NCBI RefSeq assembly: GCF_026341035.1 | Contig: NZ_JAPEOQ010000002.1 | Coordinates: forward strand, 806,001 to 870,000 | Source: Streptomyces sp. NBC_01016 | Lineage (GTDB): Bacteria; Actinomycetota; Actinomycetes; Streptomycetales; Streptomycetaceae | Direction of reading: 5' to 3' | Length of the DNA stretch: 64,000 nucleotides | Part shown: piece after piece, positions 1 through 7,921 of the stretch | Layout: each line of letters starts with the position of its first letter | Numbering within the stretch: the stretch's first letter is position 1 | Position numbers and translations under genes: made by a program | Notes under the pieces: generated by a model | What the model saw: the letters and a program-made list of their open reading frames with translations, nothing else | What the model was told of the DNA's origin: nothing | The model's database searches: none

Positions 1-152
1 AACTGGACGGACGTGACGTCCTGCCACGTGCCGCCGACCTTTCGGCCGATCACGGCGACGTCCGGGTGCTGCGCGGCGTTTCTGCGAACGATGTCGGTCA
101 GATTGCCGTCCGCGGGGACCTCGTACAAAGCGGGAAGGCTGAACTCGCGCAA
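1..152 (-). CDS. Long-chain acyl-CoA synthetase / AMP-dependent ligase, N-terminal part (runs off left edge)
   Basis: Only the first 50 codons are inside the window. The leftward reading frame begins LREFSLPALYEVPADGNLTD and continues with a 'RRNAAQHPDVAVIGRK' stretch, the typical opening of actinobacterial ANL-superfamily fatty-acid:CoA ligases, in which residues about 15-50 form the start of the AMP-binding domain. The start is taken as TTG at 152 because a GAGGAG ribosome binding site lies about 9 bases upstream (161-166) and no ATG or GTG fits. It would activate fatty acids with ATP and CoA. Family assignment rests on N-terminal resemblance only; the catalytic motifs are outside the window. 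Confidence 0.75.
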   Translation of the reverse strand, partial: MREFSLPALYEVPADGNLTDIVRRNAAQHPDVAVIGRKVGGTWQDVTSVQ

Positions 153-474
153 GACTGCTGCTCCTCGTAGGGCGCCGGCGCCACTCTTCTGTGATGCGTC
201 GGTGCGGTCCAAGATCGGGCAGGTGCACAGTGCATCAATGAATTGTCCGCTCCAACTCGGCGGCGCTCATTGTTTGAACTGAACACGACTGGACTGCCCG
301 GACGTTACCCATCGGTACTGCTTCTTCGATAGGGGGGTCGGACCAGATGTTCGCTGCGTCACACGCCGCCGCGACTGTTCTCGCACCCTAGTCCAGAAGC
401 CGACCGACTTGGAAGTAACCGCAGGTCCGGCCGCCTCTACCCATTCTGGGACCCATCGTCCTAGGGTGATCGGC
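153..474. other. Divergent intergenic region between acyl-CoA ligase and metallophosphatase genes
   Basis: This 322-base region separates two divergently transcribed genes and must hold both promoters. I see no supportable ORF or RNA. A TAGGGT hexamer (462-467) sits 7 bases before the ATG of the rightward gene, which suggests an extremely short or absent leader for that transcript. No strong inverted repeats are obvious. Confidence 0.45.
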
Positions 475-1236
475 ATGCGCGTACATGTGGTCAGCGATGT
501 GCACGGAAACTCCACCGACCTCGCACGAGCGGGAGACGGCGCCGATGCCGTCATCTGCCTTGGTGACCTGGTGTTGTTCCTTGATTACGCAAATCATGCG
601 CGCGGCATTTTCCCCGAATTGTTCGGAGTCGAGAACGCGGACCGCATCGTTGAACTGCGCACCGCCCGTCGCTTCGAGGAGGCGCGTGCCTTCGGAGCGG
701 AGCTCTGGGCGGGCATAGACCGTGTGCCGGCCATCGAAAAAGCGGTGAGGAAGCAGTACGCGGAGATGTTCGCGGCGTTCCCCACACCGACGTATGCGAC
801 CTACGGCAATGTCGATATGCCGAAACTCTGGAGTGAGTACGCCGCCCCCGGCACGACCGTGCTCGACGGGGAGCGCGTCGAGATCGGCGGCTGGGTCTTC
901 GGCTTCGTCGGGGGCGGGCTCCGCACGCCGATGCGCACGCCGTACGAGATCGACGACGAGGAGTACGCCGCGAAGATCGAGGCCGTGGGCGAGGTCGACG
1001 TGCTGTGCACGCACATCCCGCCGGAGGTTCCCGACCTCGTCTACGACACCGTGGCGCGGCGGTTCGAGCGCGGCAGCCGCGCCCTCCTCGAGGCGATTCG
1101 CCGGACCCGGCCCCGGTACTCGCTCTTCGGCCACGTCCACCAGCCGCTCGCGCGACGGATGCGGATCGGGTCCACGGAATGCGTGAATGTCGGCCACTTC
1201 GCGGGGTCGGGCAGGCCCTGGGCACTGGAGTGGTGA
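475..1236 (+). CDS. Calcineurin-like metallophosphoesterase
   Basis: A 253-residue protein of the calcineurin-like phosphoesterase superfamily, which hydrolyses phosphoester bonds with a two-metal centre. The metal-binding blocks are all visible and in order: SDVHG near residue 8, LGDLV near 40, YGNVD (in place of the usual GNHD) near 110, a histidine in THIPP near 180, and GHVHQP near 225. There is no signal peptide or membrane segment, so it is probably cytoplasmic. The ATG at 475 is preferred over an upstream in-frame ATG because it places the DxH motif at the usual distance and a -10-like TAGGGT lies just upstream, implying leaderless translation. The substrate cannot be told from sequence. 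It is divergent from the acyl-CoA ligase and upstream of an SRPBCC gene. Confidence 0.82.
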   Translation: MRVHVVSDVHGNSTDLARAGDGADAVICLGDLVLFLDYANHARGIFPELFGVENADRIVELRTARRFEEARAFGAELWAGIDRVPAIEKAVRKQYAEMFAAFPTPTYATYGNVDMPKLWSEYAAPGTTVLDGERVEIGGWVFGFVGGGLRTPMRTPYEIDDEEYAAKIEAVGEVDVLCTHIPPEVPDLVYDTVARRFERGSRALLEAIRRTRPRYSLFGHVHQPLARRMRIGSTECVNVGHFAGSGRPWALEW

Positions 1237-1327
1237 CAGCGACAGCGCATGCGCGCGATAGCCTTCACGGGACACACACGCAGGCAGGCACGGCGCACCC
1301 AGACCGGTATCCGGAGGAGCCACGGCG

Positions 1328-1765
1328 ATGGCGGAACACACCAGCTCGAGCATCACGATCGAGGCGGCCCCTGCCGATGTCATGGGGGTGATCGCCGACT
1401 TCGCCCGCTACCCGGACTGGACGGGTGAGGTGAAAGAGGCGGAGGTCATCGCCGAGGACGGGGCCGGCCGCGCCGAACAGGTCCGGCTCGTCATGGACGC
1501 CGGGGCGATCAAGGACGACCAGACGCTCAAGTACACCTGGGCCGGCGAGAACGAGGTCTCCTGGACCCTCGTGAAGTCCCAGATGCTGCGCTCCCTCGAC
1601 GGCTCGTACGTGCTGAAGCCGGCGGGCGAGGGGACCGAGGTCACGTACTCCCTCACGGTCGACGTGAAGATCCCCATGCTCGGCATGATCAAGCGCAAGG
1701 CCGAGAAGGTCATCATCGACCGCGCGCTGGCGGGCCTGAAGAAGCGGGTGGAGTCGGGCAGTTAG
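1328..1765 (+). CDS. SRPBCC (polyketide cyclase/START-like) family protein
   Basis: A 145-residue single-domain protein. It begins 'HTSSSITIEAAPADVMGVIADFARYP' in outline, matching the first strand and helix of the SRPBCC helix-grip fold, in which a deep cavity binds a hydrophobic ligand. The pattern 'YPDWTGEVKEAEV' and an alternating beta-strand central region followed by a long C-terminal helix (KRKAEKVIIDRALAGLKKRVE) fit the family, whose usual length is 140-160 residues. A strong GGAGGA site lies 9 bases before the ATG. No membrane segment or signal peptide. Ligand and role are unknown; the downstream ArsA-like ATPase on the same strand is commonly adjacent to it in streptomycetes (recalled). 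Confidence 0.82.
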   Translation: MAEHTSSSITIEAAPADVMGVIADFARYPDWTGEVKEAEVIAEDGAGRAEQVRLVMDAGAIKDDQTLKYTWAGENEVSWTLVKSQMLRSLDGSYVLKPAGEGTEVTYSLTVDVKIPMLGMIKRKAEKVIIDRALAGLKKRVESGS

Positions 1766-1862
1766 AGCCCCGCAGGGGGCACCTCCCAGCGTGAGCCGGG
1801 GGAGATTGAGGCGCGGGGTCCGGGGCAGAGCCCCGAGACCTCGCCCCCGGTTCCGGGCAGCA
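1766..1862. repeat. Streptomyces-type GC-rich intergenic repeat
   Basis: The gap between the SRPBCC gene and the ATPase gene holds a dispersed repeat. The 25 bases at 1813-1837 (core CCGGGGCAGAGCCCCG) occur again as an exact inverted copy at 60024-60048 between divIVA and ileS, in both cases flanked by a CTCAAT-like hexamer. The core is itself a hairpin (GGGGC-AGA-GCCCC). It may act as a transcription terminator or be a mobile palindromic element of the REP kind; function is inference. Confidence 0.7.
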
Positions 1863-1900
1863 GACAACGGTGGCCGGAACCACAGGTAGCCTCACACTCC

Positions 1901-3001
1901 ATGCGCACCCTCCTCGTCACCGGCCCCGGCGGCGCCGGCCGCACCACTGTCGCCGCCGCCACCGCCCAACGGGCCGCCCGGCAAGGGGTGCGTACGAGGC
2001 TGATCACCGCGGACCCGGTCGCCGAGCTGACGGACGTCGACGTCGTCCGTCTCACCCCGGCCGACGACTTCCGCCGCGACCTCCTCGCCCTCCAGGACCG
2101 CGCCGCCTCCGGCCTCGAGTTCCTCGGCGCCGCCCGGCTCGACGCGGACGAGGTCACACCCCTCCCCGGCAGCGAGGAGCTCGCGCTGCTCCGCGCCCTG
2201 CGGGACAGCGCCGAAGGGCCGTACGACCTGCTCGTCGTCGACCTGCCGCCCGCGCCCCGCGCCATCGACACGCTCGCCCTGCCCGAGCAGCTCCGCCGCT
2301 ATCTGCGCCGCCTGCTCCCCGCGGAGCGGCAGGCCGCGCGCGCCCTGCGCCCCGTGCTCGGCCGGCTCGCCGGGGTGCCGATGCCCGGGCAGTGGCTGTA
2401 CGAGTCCGCCGCCCGCTGGGACGCCGAACTCGCCGCCGCGCAGGCCGTGATCGAGGCCGCCACCACCCGCGTACGACTCGTCGCCGAGCCCACCCGGGCC
2501 GCCGCCGAGACCCTGCGCACCACCCGCACCGGCCTTGCCCTGTACGGGCTCGACGTCGAGTCGGTCGTCGCCAACCGCGTGCTGCCCGACGGCTCCACCG
2601 ACCCGTGGCTCGCCGACGCAGCCGCCCGCCAGCGCAAGGTCGTCGCCGAGTGGCCCGGCGCGCACGAGCTGCCCCACCTGGGCCGCGACCCGCGCCCCGG
2701 GGACCTGGACGTACCGGTGCCCGCGACCCTGCCGGGCCCCCGTACCCCGTGGCCCGTGGAGGACCGGCTCGGAGAGGACGGCGTCCTGGTGTGGCGGATA
2801 CCGCTGCCCGGGGCCGTCCGCGAGGAGCTGAGCCTGATGCGGCGCGGCGACGAACTGGTCGTCGGCGCGGGCCCGTTCCGGCGTATCGTCCCGCTGCCCT
2901 CCGCGCCCCGCCGCTGCACCGTGGCGGGTGCGGGGCTCGTCGACGGCGAGCTCCGGGTCCGCTTTGCCCCCGATCCGGATCTGTGGCCGCAGACCCGGTG
3001 A
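1901..3001 (+). CDS. ArsA/GET3-like ion-transporting ATPase family protein with degenerate P-loop
   Basis: A 366-residue protein of the ArsA-like SIMIBI ATPase group. The N-terminus (MRTLLVTGPGGAGRTT) aligns with the deviant Walker A motif (consensus GKGGVGKTT), but the signature lysine is Pro and the P-loop lysine is Arg. Further switch regions are recognisable: a TADPVAELTD block in place of the 'DPAHSLSD' type, and VVDLPPAPRAIDTLALPE in place of the 'DTAPTGHTLRLL.LPE' type. The C-terminal ~100 residues resemble the small beta-rich domain seen after ArsA-like ATPases. There are no membrane segments. ATP binding may be weakened or lost. The ATG at 1901 has a -10-like TAGCCT about 8 bases upstream, suggesting leaderless translation. 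Neighbours are SRPBCC and DUF5304 genes. Confidence 0.78.
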   Translation: MRTLLVTGPGGAGRTTVAAATAQRAARQGVRTRLITADPVAELTDVDVVRLTPADDFRRDLLALQDRAASGLEFLGAARLDADEVTPLPGSEELALLRALRDSAEGPYDLLVVDLPPAPRAIDTLALPEQLRRYLRRLLPAERQAARALRPVLGRLAGVPMPGQWLYESAARWDAELAAAQAVIEAATTRVRLVAEPTRAAAETLRTTRTGLALYGLDVESVVANRVLPDGSTDPWLADAAARQRKVVAEWPGAHELPHLGRDPRPGDLDVPVPATLPGPRTPWPVEDRLGEDGVLVWRIPLPGAVREELSLMRRGDELVVGAGPFRRIVPLPSAPRRCTVAGAGLVDGELRVRFAPDPDLWPQTR

Positions 3002-3069
3002 ACGGGGCGCACCCGTTCGGGTAACGTCGAAGGGGTAACCGGTCCAGCTCTCCGCAGGAGTCAGCCGTC

Positions 3070-3543
3070 ATGAGCGACGCCACCGAGCAACCCGCCCAGC
3101 AGGTCGACGCCGACGCCTGGGAGAAGGCGTGCGCCGAGGATCTCGAGGAGGAGCGGGCCCGCCGCAGGGCCGAGTACGGGCCGCCGCCCGGATCCGCGGC
3201 CGAGGAGCTGAAGAAGCTCGTCGACGCCGTCACCGACAAGCTCTCGTCCGTGCAGGCCCCGTTCCTCGGCCCGGTCGCCCAGGGCACCGCGGAGCAGGTC
3301 GCCAAGCAGGCCGTACGGCAGGCCCGCTCCGTCATCGAGCCGGTCATCGACCGGAACGCGGACGTGTTCGACCACCTGGCCGCCGCGGGCAACGAACTGC
3401 TCGCCGCGTACCGCTCCGCGGTCGAGGGCCAGGAGCGCCGCTGGACCCAGCGCACCCAGGAGCCGGCCCCACCGAAGGACGCCGAGGATCCCAAGGGCCC
3501 CGAGGACGAAGGCCCCGGTGGAGAGCACATCGACCTGGACTGA
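3070..3543 (+). CDS. DUF5304 family protein upstream of glucokinase
   Basis: A 157-residue acidic, largely helical protein without membrane segments. It opens with a Gln/Asp/Glu-rich tract (residues 1-40), has an amphipathic helical core (about 45-135: EELKKLVDAVTDKL, TAEQVAKQAVRQARSVIEPV, FDHLAAAGNELLAAYRSAV), and ends in an acidic Pro-rich tail. It matches the DUF5304 family as I recall it. An AGGAG site lies 13 bases before the ATG. The gene sits 66 bases upstream of glkA on the same strand. In S. coelicolor the protein at this position (SCO2127, recalled) has been linked to glucose effects with glucokinase; I cannot tell from sequence whether that applies here. Confidence 0.72.
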   Translation: MSDATEQPAQQVDADAWEKACAEDLEEERARRRAEYGPPPGSAAEELKKLVDAVTDKLSSVQAPFLGPVAQGTAEQVAKQAVRQARSVIEPVIDRNADVFDHLAAAGNELLAAYRSAVEGQERRWTQRTQEPAPPKDAEDPKGPEDEGPGGEHIDLD

Positions 3544-3609
3544 GCCGGGGGCCGGGCCCCTGCTCGGTTAGGGTGGGCCCTAGCGGGGCTCGACCGAACT
3601 GAGGGATTC

Positions 3610-4563
3610 ATGGGACTCACCATCGGCGTCGATATCGGCGGCACGAAGATTGCGGCCGGCGTGGTCGACGAGGAGGGCAACATCCTCTCCACGTTCAAGG
3701 TGCCGACGCCTTCCACGCCTGACGGGATCGTCGACGCGATCGCCTCGGCCGTGGAAGGTGCCAGGGCCGGGCACGAGATCGTGGGCGTGGGCATCGGTGC
3801 GGCCGGCTACGTCAACCGTCAGCGCTCCACCGTGTACTTCGCGCCGAACATCGACTGGCGTCAGGAACCGCTGAAGGAGAAGGTCGAAGCGCGCGTCAAG
3901 CTGCCCGTGATCGTCGAGAACGACGCGAACGCGGCCGCCTGGGGCGAGTACAAGTTCGGCGCGGGCAAGGGCCACCGCAACGTCATCTGCATCACCCTCG
4001 GCACCGGCCTCGGCGGCGGCGTCATCATCGGCAACAAGCTGCGCCGCGGCCACTTCGGCGTAGCTGCCGAGTTCGGCCACATCCGCATGGTGCCGGACGG
4101 CCTGCTGTGCGGCTGCGGCTCGCAGGGCTGCTGGGAGCAGTACGCGTCGGGCCGCGCGCTCGTCCGCTACGCGAAGCAGCGGGCGAACGCGACGCCGGAG
4201 AACGCCTCGTACCTGCTCTCGCTCGGCGACGGCAGCCCCGAGGGCATCGAGGGCAAGCACATCTCCTCGGCCGCCCGCGAGGGCGACCCGGTGGCCGTCG
4301 ACTCGTACCGCGAGCTGGCCCGCTGGGCCGGCGCGGGCCTGGCCGACCTGGCCTCGCTGTTCGACCCGTCGGCGTTCATCGTCGGCGGCGGCCTCTCGGA
4401 CGAGGGCGAGCTGGTCCTCGACCCGATCCGCAAGTCGTACAAGCGGTGGCTGGTCGGCGGCAACTGGCGGCCTGTGGCCGACGTGATCGCGGCCGAGCTG
4501 GGCAACAAGGCGGGCATGGTCGGCGCCGCCGACCTGGCGCGGGAGCCCGACCCCGTCATGTGA
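3610..4563 (+). CDS. glkA: ROK-family glucokinase GlkA
   Basis: A 317-residue ROK-type glucokinase that phosphorylates glucose to glucose 6-phosphate with ATP in the cytoplasm. In Streptomyces it is also a mediator of glucose repression (established for GlkA). Visible motifs: ATP phosphate-binding VDIGGTK at residues 7-13; catalytic Asp105 in VENDANAAAWGE; ROK signature 'GHFGVAAEFGHI' with zinc ligands His157, Cys167, Cys169 and Cys174 in CGCGSQGC. A GAGGGA site precedes the ATG. The length is the usual one for the family. It follows the DUF5304 gene and precedes an EEP-family hydrolase on the same strand. Confidence 0.95.
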   Translation: MGLTIGVDIGGTKIAAGVVDEEGNILSTFKVPTPSTPDGIVDAIASAVEGARAGHEIVGVGIGAAGYVNRQRSTVYFAPNIDWRQEPLKEKVEARVKLPVIVENDANAAAWGEYKFGAGKGHRNVICITLGTGLGGGVIIGNKLRRGHFGVAAEFGHIRMVPDGLLCGCGSQGCWEQYASGRALVRYAKQRANATPENASYLLSLGDGSPEGIEGKHISSAAREGDPVAVDSYRELARWAGAGLADLASLFDPSAFIVGGGLSDEGELVLDPIRKSYKRWLVGGNWRPVADVIAAELGNKAGMVGAADLAREPDPVM

Positions 4564-4630
4564 CGTACATACGCACCTGGTGCCCGTCGTTCCCCGTGGG
4601 GGCGGCGGGCACCGGCGTATCTTGATCTTC

Positions 4631-5395
4631 ATGGACTCCGGCTCGCTCCCCGAAGAACGCACCGAACTTCCCAAGTCCCTTACGGAAGCGGACGGTTCGG
4701 CCGTCATTCGCGTCCTCAGCTACAACATCCGCTCGATGCGCGACAGCCCCGTCGCCCTCGCCCGCGTGATGAAGGCCTGCGCCCCGGACCTCGTACTGAT
4801 CCAGGAGGCGCCCCGTTTCTTCCGCTGGCGCAAGCAGCTCGCCCGGCTCGCCCGCGCGGCCGACCTGGTGATCCTCTCCGGGGGCGGCAGCGCCGCCGGG
4901 CCCGCGCTGCTCTGCTCGCTGCGCGCCACCGTCGAGCGCACCGAGGACGTACTGCTGCCGCTCACGCCGGGACTGCACCGGCGCGGCTTCGCGACCGCCG
5001 TCGTGCGGTTCGGGGACGCGCGGCTCGGTGTCGTCAGCTGCCATCTGAGTCTGCAGAAGGACGAGCGGTACGCGCAGGGCGGGATGCTCCTCGACCGGGT
5101 CGCCGGTATGGGGGTGGAGCACGCCGTCGTGGGCGGCGATCTCAACGAGCGGCCCGGCGGGCGCACCTTCCGGCGCCTCGCGCGCACCCTGAACGACGCC
5201 TGGGCGACCCGGCCCTGGGGCGGCGAGTACACCTCGACGCCGGCCGATCCCCATCAGCGTATCGACGCGATCCTCGCCACGAAGGGCATCGAGGTGCTGG
5301 GGTGCGGGGTGCCGGACTTCCTGGACCGGGACGAGCTGAGGGCGGCCACCGACCATCTGCCGGTGCTCGCCGCCCTCCGCGTTCCTGCCACGTAG
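4631..5395 (+). CDS. Endonuclease/exonuclease/phosphatase (EEP) family protein
   Basis: A 254-residue protein of the EEP superfamily (DNase I / sphingomyelinase / inositol phosphatase fold), metal-dependent phosphodiester hydrolases. Motifs in order: LSYNIRSM (metal-site Asn) near residue 34, VLIQEAP (metal-binding Glu) near 58, SCHLSLQ (His-acid block) near 138, VVGGDLNERPGG near 165, and the C-terminal ATDHLPV (catalytic His) near 243. No signal peptide. The ATG at 4631 is chosen because a TATCTT -10-like element lies 8 bases upstream and no Shine-Dalgarno is present, so it is probably leaderless. Substrate unknown; it is convergent with the next gene. Confidence 0.82.
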   Translation: MDSGSLPEERTELPKSLTEADGSAVIRVLSYNIRSMRDSPVALARVMKACAPDLVLIQEAPRFFRWRKQLARLARAADLVILSGGGSAAGPALLCSLRATVERTEDVLLPLTPGLHRRGFATAVVRFGDARLGVVSCHLSLQKDERYAQGGMLLDRVAGMGVEHAVVGGDLNERPGGRTFRRLARTLNDAWATRPWGGEYTSTPADPHQRIDAILATKGIEVLGCGVPDFLDRDELRAATDHLPVLAALRVPAT

Positions 5396-5413
5396 GTGTC
5401 TCAACGGTGCGTT

Positions 5414-6109
5414 CTAGACCACGGCGCCGCGGCCCGGGTCGTCGCCGTCCTCGTCGTCGCCCGGAGACATCCGAGCGACGAGCGTGCCGAAGCCGCCGAG
5501 GAAGCCGCCGATGCACAGCGTCGCCAGCCACCACGTCATGTCCCAGCCCAGCAGCACCGCGAGGAGCAGCAGGATCGGGCCGCCGACCACCGCGAGCCAG
5601 GCGAACCTGGCCGTGACGTCGCCCTCCGGCAGCGGGGGCGGCTCGGGCGGGACGAAGTGGCCCTCGTCGGCGCCGCCGAAGTCGTCGTCCGAGGGCGCGG
5701 GCGGCGCGTGGTCGCGTGGTCCTGGAGTGGAAGCGATGCCCGGGGCGAAGGAGACCGAGGAGCCGAGCGGACCCTGCTTGCCCCGGTCCTGGTCCCGGTC
5801 CTGACCCTGGTCCTGGTCCTGGTCCTGGTCCTGGGCGTCCTTCTCCGTGGTGCTCCGCTGCGCGTCCGACGGCGGCTTCGGCGCATCGTTGGTCTCCGGT
5901 TCGAGCAGCGCCAGGTCCTCCACCGACTTGAACGGCTTGGCGCCCGGCGGGTCCGGCGGCTCCTCCCCGTAACCGGCGACGATCGCCGCCCACGCCGCGT
6001 CCTCGTCGCTCGGCAGCAGGGGATCGCGCGACTGCCCGCCGGTCTCCTCCTGGTCGTGCGGCTCCGAGCTGTCCGGCCGCTCGGACCCGCCCCGCTCCTG
6101 CTCAGTCAC
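5414..6109 (-). CDS. Uncharacterised Asp/Gln-rich protein with two C-terminal membrane segments
   Basis: A 231-residue protein of no recognised family. Residues 1-150 are hydrophilic and acidic and carry a low-complexity DQDQDQDQ/DRDQD tract encoded by tandem GGTCCT-type hexamers (5795-5837). Two hydrophobic helices follow near residues 168-188 (AWLAVVGGPILLLLAVLLGW) and 192-210 (WWLATLCIGGFLGGFGTLVA), then a short acidic tail. The GTG start overlaps the stop of the upstream esterase gene in a GTGACTGA arrangement, so the two are probably translationally coupled. The topology suggests a membrane anchor with a long cytoplasmic N-terminal arm. Function unknown. Confidence 0.75.
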   Translation of the reverse strand: MTEQERGGSERPDSSEPHDQEETGGQSRDPLLPSDEDAAWAAIVAGYGEEPPDPPGAKPFKSVEDLALLEPETNDAPKPPSDAQRSTTEKDAQDQDQDQDQGQDRDQDRGKQGPLGSSVSFAPGIASTPGPRDHAPPAPSDDDFGGADEGHFVPPEPPPLPEGDVTARFAWLAVVGGPILLLLAVLLGWDMTWWLATLCIGGFLGGFGTLVARMSPGDDEDGDDPGRGAVV

Positions 6110-6917
6110 CGGTGCTCGTCCCTTCCACGCCCTCGCTGGGGATCTTGCCGACTTCGGGAGCGAGCCGGTCGAAGAACGCGTAGCTCTCCTCGAAGATCCG
6201 GTCCGCGTCATGGTCCAACGTCGCCACGTGGTAGCTCTGTTCCAGCAGGATCTCCGTGACGTCCGTGGACGAGACGCGGCCGAGCACCCGCGCCGAGTCG
6301 GCGGGCGGCACCACATGGTCGTGCACGCTGTGCAGCACCACCAGGGGCTGCGTCACCTGCGGCAGTTCACGGTCCACGATCCGGAAGAAGATGCGCAGCT
6401 GGTGCGCCGCGTGCAGCGGAACCCGGGGGTAGCCGACCTCGTCCGCGCCCTCCTTGGCGATGTCGCTGGTGATGCCCTTGACCGTGCTCACGAAGTGCCG
6501 GGCGACCGGGAGCGCGTACGCGGACAGGCCGTGCACCTTGTTGCCCGGGTTCACCAGGACGAGGCCCGCGATCCGGTCCCCGTGCTTGGCCGCGAGGCGC
6601 AGGGCGAGCGCGCCGCCCATCGACAGGCCGCACACGAAGACGTGGGAGCAGCGGTCGGTGAGCTCGCGCAGGGCGCGGTCCACCTCCGCGTACCAGTCCT
6701 GCCAGGCGGTGACGGACAGGTCCTCCCAGCGCGTGCCGTGGCCCGGCAGCAGCGGGAGCGAGACGGTCAGCCCGCGCTCGGCGAGGTACTCGGCCCAGGG
6801 CCGCAGCGACTGGGGCGATCCGGTGAATCCGTGACAGAGGAGGACGCCGACCTCGCCACCGTCGTGGCGGTACGGCTCGGCTCCAGGAAGGACCGGCACC
6901 TTCGGTCTCCTGTTCAT
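6102..6917 (-). CDS. Alpha/beta-hydrolase, carboxylesterase/lysophospholipase type
   Basis: A 271-residue serine hydrolase resembling Est30-type carboxylesterases and monoacylglycerol lipases. The oxyanion-hole block LLCHGFTGSPQSLR lies near residue 27, the nucleophile elbow CGLSMGG near residue 100, and Asp and His of the triad are in HSVHDHVVPP and SYHVATLDHD near the C-terminus. It lacks a signal peptide and is probably cytoplasmic. No good ribosome binding site precedes the ATG at 6917, so the start is the least certain part. It overlaps the downstream membrane-protein gene and is divergent from the plsC-like gene, which suggests a role in lipid turnover (inference from context). Confidence 0.85.
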   Translation of the reverse strand: MNRRPKVPVLPGAEPYRHDGGEVGVLLCHGFTGSPQSLRPWAEYLAERGLTVSLPLLPGHGTRWEDLSVTAWQDWYAEVDRALRELTDRCSHVFVCGLSMGGALALRLAAKHGDRIAGLVLVNPGNKVHGLSAYALPVARHFVSTVKGITSDIAKEGADEVGYPRVPLHAAHQLRIFFRIVDRELPQVTQPLVVLHSVHDHVVPPADSARVLGRVSSTDVTEILLEQSYHVATLDHDADRIFEESYAFFDRLAPEVGKIPSEGVEGTSTGD

Positions 6918-7102
6918 GGCAGAGAAACGGTGGACGGACGTGCAGGGGAACGAGCTGACGAGCAACAGCGACGTGAACCTCACGGTACGCGACCGGACTG
7001 ACACCGACCAGGGTCGTCGGGCCCCGGGGCGGCCCCGCGGGTTAAGGTCGGATCCTCGGACTGGTCCCGGTACGAGGTCCGGGCACGAGGGAAGGCAGTG
7101 GG

Positions 7103-7855
7103 TTGATCTACGGCGCAATGAAGGTGGCCATCGGAGGGCCGCTGAAGCTCGGTTTCCGGCCGTGGGTGGAGGGCCTCGAGAACATCCCCGCCGAGGGCCC
7201 CGCGATTCTCGCCAGCAATCACCTCTCGTTCTCCGACTCGTTCTTCCTTCCCGCCGTCCTCGACCGCAAGGTCACCTTCATCGCGAAGGCCGAGTACTTC
7301 ACCACCCCCGGGGTCAAGGGAAAGATGACGGCCGCCTTCTTCAAGGGCGTCGGCCAGCTGCCCGTGGACCGCTCCGGTTCGCGGGGCGCCGGCGAGGCCG
7401 CCATCAAGAGCGGCATCGAGGTCCTGGAGCGCGGCGAGCTGTTCGGCATCTACCCGGAGGGGACGCGTTCCCCCGACGGCCGCCTCTACAGGGGCAAGCC
7501 GGGCGGCCTCGCGCGCGTGGCGCTGTCCACCGGCGCCCCCGTCATCCCCGTCGCCATGATCGACACGGAGAAGATCCAGCCTCCTGGCAAGGTGATGCCC
7601 AAGCTGATGCGCCCGGGCATCCGCATCGGCAAGCCCCTCGACTTCAGCCGCTATCACGGCATGGAGAGCGACCGCTTCGTCCTGAGGGCTGTCACCGACG
7701 AGGTCATGTACGAGATCATGAAGCTTTCCGGCCAGGAGTACGTCGACGTGTACGCGACGGCCGCCAAGCGGCAGATCGCGGACGCGGAGAAGGCGGCCAA
7801 GGCCGAGAGGGAAGCGGCGAAGAAGGCGTTGGAGAAGGAACGGGACGGCTCCTAG
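7103..7855 (+). CDS. 1-acyl-sn-glycerol-3-phosphate acyltransferase (PlsC family)
   Basis: A 250-residue PlsC/LPLAT protein that would transfer an acyl chain to lysophosphatidic acid in phospholipid synthesis. The family blocks are clear: block I NHLSFSD with His40 and Asp45 (HX4D), block II around VDRSGSRGAGEAAI, block III YPEGTRSPDG, and block IV VIPVAMI. The C-terminal 30 residues are a Lys/Glu/Ala coiled helix. The TTG at 7103 is used because GGAAGG lies 9 bases upstream and the N-terminus (IYGAMK) is conserved in relatives (recalled). It starts the rightward block and precedes the two-component system. Confidence 0.88.
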   Translation: MIYGAMKVAIGGPLKLGFRPWVEGLENIPAEGPAILASNHLSFSDSFFLPAVLDRKVTFIAKAEYFTTPGVKGKMTAAFFKGVGQLPVDRSGSRGAGEAAIKSGIEVLERGELFGIYPEGTRSPDGRLYRGKPGGLARVALSTGAPVIPVAMIDTEKIQPPGKVMPKLMRPGIRIGKPLDFSRYHGMESDRFVLRAVTDEVMYEIMKLSGQEYVDVYATAAKRQIADAEKAAKAEREAAKKALEKERDGS

Positions 7856-7921
7856 CCGCGTCGTCCCAAGGAGGGCGCAGGAGCAGAAGTACCCGGAAGT
7901 GCCAACGGGGGGACAGGGGAC

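Noticed and set aside
5795..5837. Tandem GGTCCT hexamers as a regulatory repeat
   Set aside because: They lie inside a coding frame and simply encode the Asp/Gln tract of the membrane protein.
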